This document shows, one piece after another, positions 1 through 6,343 of a stretch of 8,772 nt of DNA; position 1 is the stretch's first letter; every line of letters starts with the position of its first letter. The notes under the pieces were generated by a model that did not search any database, was not told the DNA's origin, and saw nothing but the letters and a program-made list of their open reading frames with translations. Source of the DNA: Acidobacteriota bacterium (GTDB lineage Bacteria; Acidobacteriota; Vicinamibacteria; Marinacidobacterales; SMYC01). Location: assembly GCA_029263435.1 (NCBI GenBank), contig JAJCXL010000491.1:1-8772 (forward strand), in the 5' to 3' direction. The position numbers and the translations under genes are program-made.

Positions 1-1
1 G

Positions 2-418
2 GATGAGGAGGAGCTCCGGGCGCTCGCCGGGAAGCTCCCAGTACGAAGGCGTCGACCGAGAGAAGTCAGCCTCGACCTCCTGGAGCAACTTCCTGGCGAC
101 GAACAGGAGGACCCTGTTCGTGAGATCGAGGTTTCCGGGAACGCGTGTGTGGTGGCGTCCAAGTTGGCGTCCGTGATCGAGCGCCTGAGCGAAGAGGATC
201 GCCTTCTCCTGAAGCTCCGGTTCTTCAGCCGGCTGACGGCCCGTCGGATCGGGGTGATGCTTGATCGGACGCCGTCACAGGTCTACACGCGGATCGATAG
301 TATTCTCAGCCAATTACGGAAGGAGCTCGAGCTAAAAGGCGTTCAAACTGCTGACGTGAAGGCGGTTCTGGAATGGGGCCAGTTCGACATGGATCTGGGC
401 TCGGCGCTCGGGGACTAG
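2..418 (+). CDS. Sigma-70 family RNA polymerase sigma factor, 3' part (region 4)
   Basis: The reading frame is open from base 2 to the TAG at 416-418 and gives 138 visible residues, so the 5' end lies outside the window. A GTG at 149 could start a shorter product. However, the frame upstream of it stays open and reads as a plausible charged linker, so I treat the gene as truncated by the window edge. Visible residues about 60-110 match sigma region 4: an LSEEDRLLLKLRF-type helix, then a helix-turn-helix with LTARRIGVML and SQVYTRIDSILSQLRKEL. This element would contact the -35 promoter box. Region 2 (core binding and -10 melting) is not visible. A C-terminal tail of about 25 residues (VLEWGQFDMDLG and on) follows the HTH. 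The gene lies 29 bp upstream of a small zinc-finger gene, an arrangement like sigma/anti-sigma pairs. Family assignment is fairly firm. The subgroup (ECF or other) cannot be decided from this fragment. Confidence 0.78.
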   Translation, partial: DEEELRALAGKLPVRRRRPREVSLDLLEQLPGDEQEDPVREIEVSGNACVVASKLASVIERLSEEDRLLLKLRFFSRLTARRIGVMLDRTPSQVYTRIDSILSQLRKELELKGVQTADVKAVLEWGQFDMDLGSALGD

Positions 419-447
419 GTTTGGTGCGATCCGTTTCCTAAAACGCC

Positions 448-657
448 GTGTGGGGCCGTCTACTCAATATGCTGCATTGGGGGAGGGCCCTACTCGGGCG
501 TGGGGTGTGCCCGGAGCTCGAAGACCTCGCGCTCATGGCGGAAGGACGTATCGGGGGGCTCAAGAGGCGACGCCTCGTCCGGCACCTGAATCGTTGTCCG
601 GAATGTTTCGATATCTTGACGGAAACGGCGAGACTGATATCCGAGGACGACCCGTGA
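448..657 (+). CDS. Small zinc-finger (zf-HC2/anti-sigma-like) protein
   Basis: This is a 69-residue protein from GTG 448. An in-frame stop at 439-441 rules out an earlier start. No clear Shine-Dalgarno precedes 448, so ATG 469 (residue 8) or GTG 505 (residue 20, just before the first Cys) are also possible starts. The core shows Cys21, then His46-x3-Cys50-x2-Cys53 (HLNRCPEC). This is the HxxxCxxC signature of the zf-HC2/ZAS zinc-binding fold found at the N-terminus of many anti-sigma factors. A basic stretch (KRRRLVR) precedes the His. There is no membrane segment and no C-terminal sensor domain, unlike classical transmembrane anti-sigma factors, so the protein should be soluble. It lies directly behind the sigma gene, and I infer that it binds that factor. 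Whether it inhibits the factor or acts in another way is not shown by the sequence. Confidence 0.62.
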   Translation: MWGRLLNMLHWGRALLGRGVCPELEDLALMAEGRIGGLKRRRLVRHLNRCPECFDILTETARLISEDDP

Positions 658-735
658 GGGCGTCTCTCCGGCCTCCCCCCTCAGCACCCGTCGTCGTCTG
701 ACGGCCTTCCTAGAAACCGTGGCATAGTTAGCCGC

Positions 736-742
736 GGGAGGG
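736..742 (+). promoter_or_regulatory. Strong ribosome binding site for the Coa1-like gene
   Basis: GGGAGGG lies 6 nt upstream of the ATG at 749. It is one of the best Shine-Dalgarno matches in the window and fixes the start of the first gene of the three-gene operon. The 91-bp gap (658-748) that contains it separates this operon from the sigma/zinc-finger pair. No strong promoter consensus is visible in that gap. Confidence 0.7.
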
Positions 743-748
743 CTGGTC

Positions 749-1231
749 ATGGAGTCGAACGCGGCGAAGCCGGGTTGGTTTTCGCGCAACTGGAAGTGGC
801 TTGTGCCGCTGGGTTGTCTGGCGCCGATTATGGGCCTCTTCTTGTTCGTCGGCGGGATCGTCGCCGTCGTGGGTGGCGCGGTCCGGATGTCGGATCCCTA
901 TCGCATCGGAGTCGAGCGCGCTGAGGAAAGCGTCGAGGTCGCGGACGCTCTGGGTGAGCCCATCGAGGTCGGTTGGCTTGTCGGCGGCAACATTAATGTC
1001 AATGGACCTTCTGGATCGGCGGACTTGAGCATCCCTCTCAATGGGCCCAAGGGCTCGGCGACGCTGTACGTCGTGGCGGAGAAGACGGCGGGGGAGTGGA
1101 CTTTCTCGCGACTCGAGATCGAGCTCGAGTTTGATGGCCGCCGCATCGACTTGCTCGGAAGGATGGAGATGGTGCGTCTGGGTGTCTGGACGTTCCAACC
1201 GTATCCGTTGTTTTCTTGGAGAACCGAATGA
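749..1231 (+). CDS. Membrane-anchored Coa1-like (Coa1/Tim21 domain) protein
   Basis: The protein has 160 residues and starts at ATG 749, behind a strong Shine-Dalgarno. A basic aromatic N-terminus (FSRNWKW) leads into one hydrophobic segment at about residues 17-45, predicted as a membrane anchor. The rest would form a small extracytoplasmic domain. That domain reads like the Coa1 family: a DPY motif near residue 49, a helix ending in ALGEPIEVGW (67-76), a central SGSADLSIPLNGPKGSATLYV stretch (88-108), and a W-F-S-R-L beta segment ending in RRIDLL (131-136). In mitochondria Coa1 is a cytochrome c oxidase assembly factor. Bacterial members of this fold are mostly uncharacterised and no oxidase gene is visible here, so the respiratory role should not be transferred. 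The stop codon overlaps the next gene's ATG (ATGA at 1228-1231), which implies translational coupling. Confidence 0.68.
   Translation: MESNAAKPGWFSRNWKWLVPLGCLAPIMGLFLFVGGIVAVVGGAVRMSDPYRIGVERAEESVEVADALGEPIEVGWLVGGNINVNGPSGSADLSIPLNGPKGSATLYVVAEKTAGEWTFSRLEIELEFDGRRIDLLGRMEMVRLGVWTFQPYPLFSWRTE
1218..1221 (+). promoter_or_regulatory. Ribosome binding site deciding the start at 1228
   Basis: GGAG lies 6 nt before ATG 1228. A TTG at 1216 would extend the protein by four residues (MENR), but it has no Shine-Dalgarno at the right distance and overlaps this GGAG. The ATG also sits in an ATGA stop/start overlap with the preceding gene, so 1228 is the better start. Confidence 0.65.
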
Positions 1232-4200
1232 AGCGCATTGTCTGGATGCTGTTTGCCTTGTTGCCTACCGTCGGCGCGTCCGCCCAAGAGATCGACCTCG
1301 CGCACTACGAGGCGATGGAGTGGCGGAATATCGGGCCGTTTCGAGGCGGGCGGTCGAATACGTCGACGGGAGTGCCATCGCAGCCGGGGACGTTCTACTT
1401 CGGGAGCGTCGGGGGCGGAGTCTGGAAAACGACGGATAGCGGGATCACGTGGAAGAACGTGACGGACGGCTTTTTGAACACGGCGTCGGTGGGGGCGGTC
1501 GCGGTGGCGCCATCGGATCCCAACGTCCTCTATGTGGGAATGGGCGAGCACGCGGTGCGTGGAGTGATGACGTCGCACGGGGACGGCGTCTACAAATCGA
1601 CGGATGCGGGTCGGACGTGGACGCATATGGGTCTTCCCCGCTCGCGTGCGATCTCGCGGATTCGGATCCATCCGAGCGATCCGGACCGCGTGTACGTAGC
1701 TGTCCAGGGCGCGCCGTACGGGCCGACGGAGGAGCGCGGGATCTATCGCTCTCGAGACGGCGGCGAGAGCTGGGAACAGGTCCTTTATGTCAGCGACAGC
1801 GCGGGCGCCTCGGACTTGGATATGGACCCGACGAACCCGCGCATTCTGTACGCCGCGTTTTGGGATCACCTTCGGATGCCGTGGGAAGTACGAAGCGGAG
1901 GGGACGGAAGCGGGATTCATAAATCAACCGACGGCGGGACCACATGGGAGCGGCTCGGTGAGGGCGGCGACGAGGGCTTTCCCGAGCTCAAAGGAAAGAT
2001 GAGCGTGTCGGTGTCCGCGAACCCGGACCGGATTTACGCGCTGGTGGAAGCCGATCCGGACGGTGGCCTGTACCGCTCGGAAGATGCGGGGAAGACGTGG
2101 GCATTGGTGAACGAGACGTGGACGATCCGCGCACGCGCCTGGTACTACATCAAAGTCTTCGCGGATCCTCAGAATCCCGATGTCGTGTGGGTGACGAATG
2201 CGCCGGTGATGAAATCGATCGATGGCGGAAAGACATTTACTCGGGTGCGAACGCCTCACGGCGACAACCACGACTTGTGGATCCACCCCGACAACAGCGA
2301 CATCATGATCAACTCGAACGACGGCGGGGCTAACGTCACCGAGAACGGCGGTGAGACCTGGTCGGCTCAGGACAACCAGCCCACGGCGCAGTTCTATCGG
2401 GTGAACACCGATAATCGCTTCCCCTACTACGTGTATGGCGGACAGCAAGACAATAGCAGCGTCGCCATCGCGAGTCGCACGTTCGGCGCGGGCATCGGTT
2501 GGAAGGATTGGTACTCGGTTGGTGGATGCGAGAGCGCCTATACCGCGTTCGACCCGGAGAACCCGGTGCTCGTCTATGCGGGCTGTTACATGGGGATGAT
2601 CTCGGAGTGGGATGCACGCACCCGCTACGTGCGCAACGTGATGGCCTATCCATCAATGCCGGCCGCGCGCGCGTCGCGCGACATGAAGTATCGGTTCAAC
2701 TGGAACGCGCCCATCGTTTTGTCCCATCACGACCGAATGACGATTTATCACGCGTCCAACGTGTTGTTGAAGACGGACAACCAGGGAAAGAGCTGGAGCC
2801 CGGTGAGCCCGGATCTCACCCGCGACGACGACGAGAAGCAAGGACCGGGCGGAGGCCCGATCACGAACGAAGGCGCGGGGGGCGAGATCTACGGAACGAT
2901 CTATTACGTGGCGGAGTCGCCTCACGACGCCCGGACGATCTGGGCCGGCAGCGATGACGGCCTCGTCCATGTCACGAGAGACGGCGGCGCGAACTGGAAG
3001 AACGTGACTCCGGCGGATGTGGGCGAGGCAATGATCAATGCGATCGAGGTCTCACCTCACGACCCGTCGGTCGCTTACATCGCGGTGACCAAGTACAAGT
3101 TCAACGATTTCACGCCGCTGGCGTTCAAGACCGATGACTTTGGCGAAAGCTGGACGTATATCGTCGACGGCATCGAGGCGGAAGCTTGGGTGCGAGTGAT
3201 TCGAGAAGATCCGAAGCGGCGGGGACTTCTCTATCTGGGCTCGGAGACGGGGCTCTACGTCTCCTTCGACGACGGCGGTCACTGGCAATCCCTCCAGCTG
3301 AACTTGCCGGTGGTACCGATCACGGATCTCAAAGTCCAGGTCGGAGCGAACGATCTGGTCGCGGCGACGCAAGGGCGCGCGTTTTGGATCCTCGACGATC
3401 TCTCGCCTTTGCAACAAGCGGAAGCGTCGAGTGGCGCTCGACTCATCGCGCCGCGACCGGCGATCCGGGTGGAGCAAGGCGGCGGCTTCGGCGGTGGTCA
3501 GAACTTGGGGAAGAATCCTCCCGCGGGAGCGGTGATCGATTTCTTGTTGGATGCGCCTCCTGAAAAAGCTGACACGGCTGACGCGGGGCCGGTCGTCAAG
3601 CTTGCGATTTTGGACGAGAGCGGCTCCGTTGTCCGCGCCTATGCGAGCGACGCCGACGAAGATCGTTCGAAGCTCGAGACCCAAGGGGGAATGAATCGGA
3701 CGACTTGGGATCTGCGCCATGAATCTCCCAAACGAGTTCCGGGGGCCTATATTTTCGGCGCGCTTCGCGGACGCAAAGTCGTGCCGGGCGCTTATCGCGT
3801 TCGCCTGAGTATTGGTGACGACGTCCATGAACAGCCTCTCGAAGTGCAGAAGGACCCACGCGTCGACACGACGCTCGCAGCGTTTCGCGAGCAAGATGCT
3901 TTTCTCGAGCGTCTGGAGGCGACGATCTCGGAAGTCCACACCTCCGTGACGAAAGTTCGAGACGTCAAAGGCCAGGTCGAAGCGGTCGTGGCGAGGGCGA
4001 AAGGCATGGATGGCGTGGAGGAAGTGCAAACCGCGGCCGACGCGCTCGTCGCCGGACTGACGGAGGTCGAAGACGCTCTCATTCAGAAGCGGACCGTGGA
4101 CGGCCAGACCGTCATCAACTTCCCGACCCAGCTCAACCACCGTCTCATTTTCTTGAGAGGTGCCGTGGATGGCTCAGAGGTCGGCCTCATCGACGGCGCG

Positions 4201-4338
4201 CGAGAGAGATTCGACGATCTCATGGCGGAATGGGACGAGGAGCGCTCCAAGCTCGGCGAGCTCATCGATAGTGACCTCGAAGCGTTCAACCAGCTCGTGG
4301 TCGACAAACGCATCCCGCCGGTGAGGCCGAGTCCGTGA
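1228..4338 (+). CDS. Secreted BNR/VPS10-type beta-propeller protein ('glycosyl hydrolase' family)
   Basis: The protein has 1036 residues from ATG 1228. Residues 1-19 form a signal peptide (MKRIVWMLFALLPTVGASA, cleavage before Gln20). The mature part opens with MEWRNIGPFRGGR, typical of large bacterial sortilin/VPS10-like or BNR-repeat proteins. Asp-box motifs (S/T-x-D-x-G-x-T/S-W and variants) occur near residues 68, 124, 175, 233, 284, 330, 371, 515, 583, 634 and 679. They indicate two tandem beta-propellers, roughly residues 30-390 and 390-725. A GGGFGGGQN linker (750-759) leads to an Ig/FlgD-like module (about 768-875, with GGMNRTTWDLRHESP and PGAYRVRL). A charged, helical C-terminal region (about 885-1030) follows. 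Family members are often annotated as glycosyl hydrolases or xyloglucanases from the propeller fold alone. I see no demonstrable catalytic residues, so a structural or binding role is equally possible. Length is normal for the family. The stop overlaps the next start by 4 nt (GTGA). Confidence 0.85.
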   Translation: MKRIVWMLFALLPTVGASAQEIDLAHYEAMEWRNIGPFRGGRSNTSTGVPSQPGTFYFGSVGGGVWKTTDSGITWKNVTDGFLNTASVGAVAVAPSDPNVLYVGMGEHAVRGVMTSHGDGVYKSTDAGRTWTHMGLPRSRAISRIRIHPSDPDRVYVAVQGAPYGPTEERGIYRSRDGGESWEQVLYVSDSAGASDLDMDPTNPRILYAAFWDHLRMPWEVRSGGDGSGIHKSTDGGTTWERLGEGGDEGFPELKGKMSVSVSANPDRIYALVEADPDGGLYRSEDAGKTWALVNETWTIRARAWYYIKVFADPQNPDVVWVTNAPVMKSIDGGKTFTRVRTPHGDNHDLWIHPDNSDIMINSNDGGANVTENGGETWSAQDNQPTAQFYRVNTDNRFPYYVYGGQQDNSSVAIASRTFGAGIGWKDWYSVGGCESAYTAFDPENPVLVYAGCYMGMISEWDARTRYVRNVMAYPSMPAARASRDMKYRFNWNAPIVLSHHDRMTIYHASNVLLKTDNQGKSWSPVSPDLTRDDDEKQGPGGGPITNEGAGGEIYGTIYYVAESPHDARTIWAGSDDGLVHVTRDGGANWKNVTPADVGEAMINAIEVSPHDPSVAYIAVTKYKFNDFTPLAFKTDDFGESWTYIVDGIEAEAWVRVIREDPKRRGLLYLGSETGLYVSFDDGGHWQSLQLNLPVVPITDLKVQVGANDLVAATQGRAFWILDDLSPLQQAEASSGARLIAPRPAIRVEQGGGFGGGQNLGKNPPAGAVIDFLLDAPPEKADTADAGPVVKLAILDESGSVVRAYASDADEDRSKLETQGGMNRTTWDLRHESPKRVPGAYIFGALRGRKVVPGAYRVRLSIGDDVHEQPLEVQKDPRVDTTLAAFREQDAFLERLEATISEVHTSVTKVRDVKGQVEAVVARAKGMDGVEEVQTAADALVAGLTEVEDALIQKRTVDGQTVINFPTQLNHRLIFLRGAVDGSEVGLIDGARERFDDLMAEWDEERSKLGELIDSDLEAFNQLVVDKRIPPVRPSP

Positions 4339-5321
4339 TACGAGGATTCGTCATCGTCGTCGCGTGCTCAGCGATGAGTTGTGCCCCCTCGCCCTCGCCG
4401 GAGCCGGAGTCGGACGCCGAGCCGTTCGGTCAAGAGCTTCCCGAGACGAGCCCGCCTCCGGGTCCGCAGATGTCTCTCATCGGAACATCCCTTCGCGAGC
4501 CGGACTTCAGCCCCGAAGTGCGCGCGCGGCTCGAAAAAGATCTAGAAATTGCCAAAGCGGTGTTTCGAGTTGCACCCGAACGAGAAGACTCTTACATCTG
4601 GCTCGGCAGGAGGTTGGGCTACCTCGCCCGATTTCCCGAAGCCCTCGACGTGTTCACGCGCGGCCTCGAAGTGTTTCCGGATAGCTACAAGCTTCTTAGA
4701 TTTCGAGGACGGCATCGTGCCCGCAACCGGGAGCTCGAGCTTGCGATCGACGACTATCGCCGGGCGGCCGAGCTGGTCGAGCCGGTGCAGGACTCTTTCG
4801 AGCCCGACGGCATCATCAATGCGCGTCACCAGTATCTCGGCACGTACAAATCGAACATCCACTACTACCTCGGTCAGACGAGCTATGCGGTGGGGGACTA
4901 CGAGCAAACGTTGCGCAGCATGGAGCGGGCCCAGCGCGAGCCTTTGGGCGAGTCACCGGACCGTCTCGCTTCGACCGCCTATTGGCGCTATCTCGCCCAT
5001 CGCAAGCTCGGACAAGACGAAGAGGCGAAGCGGGTGGTCGATGCGGTGCCTACGGATCTAGAGATGGTCGAGAACTTCACCTACTATCAATCGGTGCTCT
5101 TCTTCCAAGGCGTGCGATCTCGCGAAGAAGCACTTTCAGAGGCCGACGTCATTCTGCGCTTCGCCGTAGCCATGGACCATCACTTCCGCGGTGAGGTCGA
5201 TGAAGCAGTGGCGTTGTGGCGGCAGCTCGTCGAAGAAACGCCGCAAGGTTTCTGGCCGGCGGAAGCCGAGCTCATCTTCGCGGGCGCGGCGGAGCCAATG
5301 GCAGCGTCCGCGCGTCCGTAG
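4335..5321 (+). CDS. TPR-repeat putative lipoprotein
   Basis: The protein has 328 residues and starts at GTG 4335 in a GTGA overlap with the preceding stop. A GAGG lies 8 nt upstream (4323-4326), inside the preceding gene. The N-terminus (MIRGFVIVVACSAMSC) is a short hydrophobic leader ending at Cys16. The -3 residue is Ala rather than Leu, so the lipobox is non-standard. A Pro/Glu-rich linker follows (about 17-45), as in many lipoproteins. The mature part is helical with TPR-like repeats near residues 87-114 (IWLGRRLGYLARFPEALDVFTRGLEVFP), 119-148, 176-200 (YYLGQTSYAVGDYEQTLRSMERAQ), 215-237 and 281-302. Such proteins are usually protein-interaction scaffolds in the envelope. No specific partner can be named, but co-translation with the propeller protein suggests a common process. 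The last 50 bp overlap the 3' end of the convergent phosphoesterase gene. Confidence 0.75.
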   Translation: MIRGFVIVVACSAMSCAPSPSPEPESDAEPFGQELPETSPPPGPQMSLIGTSLREPDFSPEVRARLEKDLEIAKAVFRVAPEREDSYIWLGRRLGYLARFPEALDVFTRGLEVFPDSYKLLRFRGRHRARNRELELAIDDYRRAAELVEPVQDSFEPDGIINARHQYLGTYKSNIHYYLGQTSYAVGDYEQTLRSMERAQREPLGESPDRLASTAYWRYLAHRKLGQDEEAKRVVDAVPTDLEMVENFTYYQSVLFFQGVRSREEALSEADVILRFAVAMDHHFRGEVDEAVALWRQLVEETPQGFWPAEAELIFAGAAEPMAASARP

Positions 5322-6291
5322 CGGGCGACATCCCTCGTCGTCGACTCGGCGGACTCTCATAGCCGAGCGCGTCCGGCGGTGTTCCGGCCCATTCGCTCGT
5401 CATCGCCGCGATCCGGATCTCGCCGGCAGATGGATCGACCTCGACCGTCGTCCAGATCGGATCGCGATACGGTGCCGTGAACTGGAGCATCGGATGGCGC
5501 GCATGGGTCTCGGGTGAGTAAGCAAAATTCTCGCACGTGTCGCCCACCCAGAAATAGGACATCGAGTTCACTTGAACGTACGGAATGCCTTTGACGGATG
5601 CCGCGTAGTTCAGGTGATGGTGACCGCTGAAGCAAGCGAGGACGCGCTGATATCCGGCGTCGTCGTTCGCTCGTTCGAGTACTTCTCGTACCGCGCCGGC
5701 GTTATCGAGACCTTCTTCGTTCTCGGCGCTTTGGTGGGACAGCATGATGACCGGCTCGCTCGTTCCCTCGAGCTCGCGCGCGAGCCATGTGAGCTGCTTC
5801 GAGCCGACGTGTCGGGGATAGTCCGTGCTCCCCGTTCCGGGCGGGTCGTTGCCATCGATCGCGATGAAGCGGATGCCGCCTTGCACGAACGAGTAGGCGT
5901 TGCCATCCATGCCCCAGAACTTCTTCGTCTCTTGCTGGGAGTAGCCTTTCTTCGTGAGGTTGTCGGCGTCGGTGTCGTGATTACCGAGCACGTGGTAGTG
6001 CTCGCCCGTAAAGCCGTTGAAGATATCGAGGAAGGCGCGGTTCGCGGGCTTCGGAACACAAAAGTCACCGAGTTGAGCGATGAACCGAGCGTTGCGCGCT
6101 TCCATCGCGTCGACGAAAGCGGTCAGTCTCTCCGGTGCGTCGTGCATGACATCCTGATGGACATCCGCGCATAAGCCGAAGGTCATCGGGTCCAGGGCCG
6201 CTAACGCGGAGCGCGGGACGCCGAGGCTGACGGCACCTAGGCTCATGCCGACGCGCTTGAGAAACGCTCTGCGATTGATGCTGTGGGTCAC
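5272..6291 (-). CDS. Tat-exported calcineurin-like metallophosphoesterase
   Basis: The protein has 339 residues and starts at GTG 6291, chosen because GGAGG lies 8 nt upstream. Residues 1-32 form a twin-arginine signal (NRRAFLKRVG, then a weakly hydrophobic stretch ending in ALA), so the enzyme should be exported folded, probably with metals loaded. The calcineurin-like metal-site motifs appear in order: Asp43-x-His45 (CADVHQD), Gly75-Asp76 (QLGDFC), Gly103-Asn104-His105-Asp106, His186 (LSHQS) and Gly223-His-His-His226. All expected dinuclear-centre ligands are therefore present and an active phosphoesterase is likely. The substrate is unknown (phosphomonoester or phosphodiester). The C-terminal segment (WAGTPPDALGYESPP to SPATDARTLPL) resembles the tails of related enzymes, which suggests the reading to the TGA at 5272-5274 is genuine despite the overlap with the TPR gene. 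It is transcribed opposite to its neighbours and appears to be a single-gene unit. Confidence 0.87.
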   Translation of the reverse strand: MTHSINRRAFLKRVGMSLGAVSLGVPRSALAALDPMTFGLCADVHQDVMHDAPERLTAFVDAMEARNARFIAQLGDFCVPKPANRAFLDIFNGFTGEHYHVLGNHDTDADNLTKKGYSQQETKKFWGMDGNAYSFVQGGIRFIAIDGNDPPGTGSTDYPRHVGSKQLTWLARELEGTSEPVIMLSHQSAENEEGLDNAGAVREVLERANDDAGYQRVLACFSGHHHLNYAASVKGIPYVQVNSMSYFWVGDTCENFAYSPETHARHPMLQFTAPYRDPIWTTVEVDPSAGEIRIAAMTSEWAGTPPDALGYESPPSRRRGMSPATDARTLPLAPPRPRR

Positions 6292-6343
6292 GGCGCTTTC
6301 CTCCGGGTTAAACTGCGAGAGGATGACTTTACTTCAGTAGCGG
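6292..6343. promoter_or_regulatory. Short divergent intergenic region (probable back-to-back promoters)
   Basis: Only 52 bp separate the phosphoesterase start (6291, minus) from the PQQ-propeller start (6344, plus). The segment holds the minus-strand GGAGG and a locally AT-richer part (GTTAAACT, then ACTTTACTTCAGTAG). I cannot assign -35 and -10 boxes with confidence on either strand. At least one promoter probably extends into the opposing coding sequence. Confidence 0.3.
6300..6304 (-). promoter_or_regulatory. Ribosome binding site deciding the GTG start of the phosphoesterase
   Basis: On the minus strand GGAGG (followed by AAAGCGCC) lies 8 nt before GTG 6291. It supports this non-ATG start, and the resulting N-terminus carries the twin-arginine motif at residues 7-8 in the correct place. 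Confidence 0.75.

Noticed and set aside
688..704. Small hairpin CCGTC/GACGG with a 7-nt loop after the zinc-finger gene
   Set aside because: The 5-bp stem is followed by CCTTCC and no T-tract, so it is not a credible intrinsic terminator.
698..728. Possible promoter before the Coa1-like gene (CTGACG at 698-703 and CATAGT at 723-728)
   Set aside because: The spacing is 19 bp and both boxes are only partial matches to the sigma-70 consensus. In this composition that is not enough to call a promoter.
898..1920. Long open frame on the minus strand (340 codons) opposite the Coa1-like and propeller genes
   Set aside because: It is Arg/Pro/His-rich, typical of an antisense shadow in GC-rich DNA. 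The plus-strand genes have recognisable domains and signals.
3052..4140. Minus-strand open frame of 362 codons opposite the propeller gene
   Set aside because: It lies entirely antisense to the conserved C-terminal half of the propeller protein and has no recognisable motif.
5572..6174. Plus-strand open frame of 200 codons opposite the phosphoesterase
   Set aside because: It is antisense to the metal-site motifs of the phosphoesterase, which are intact on the minus strand.
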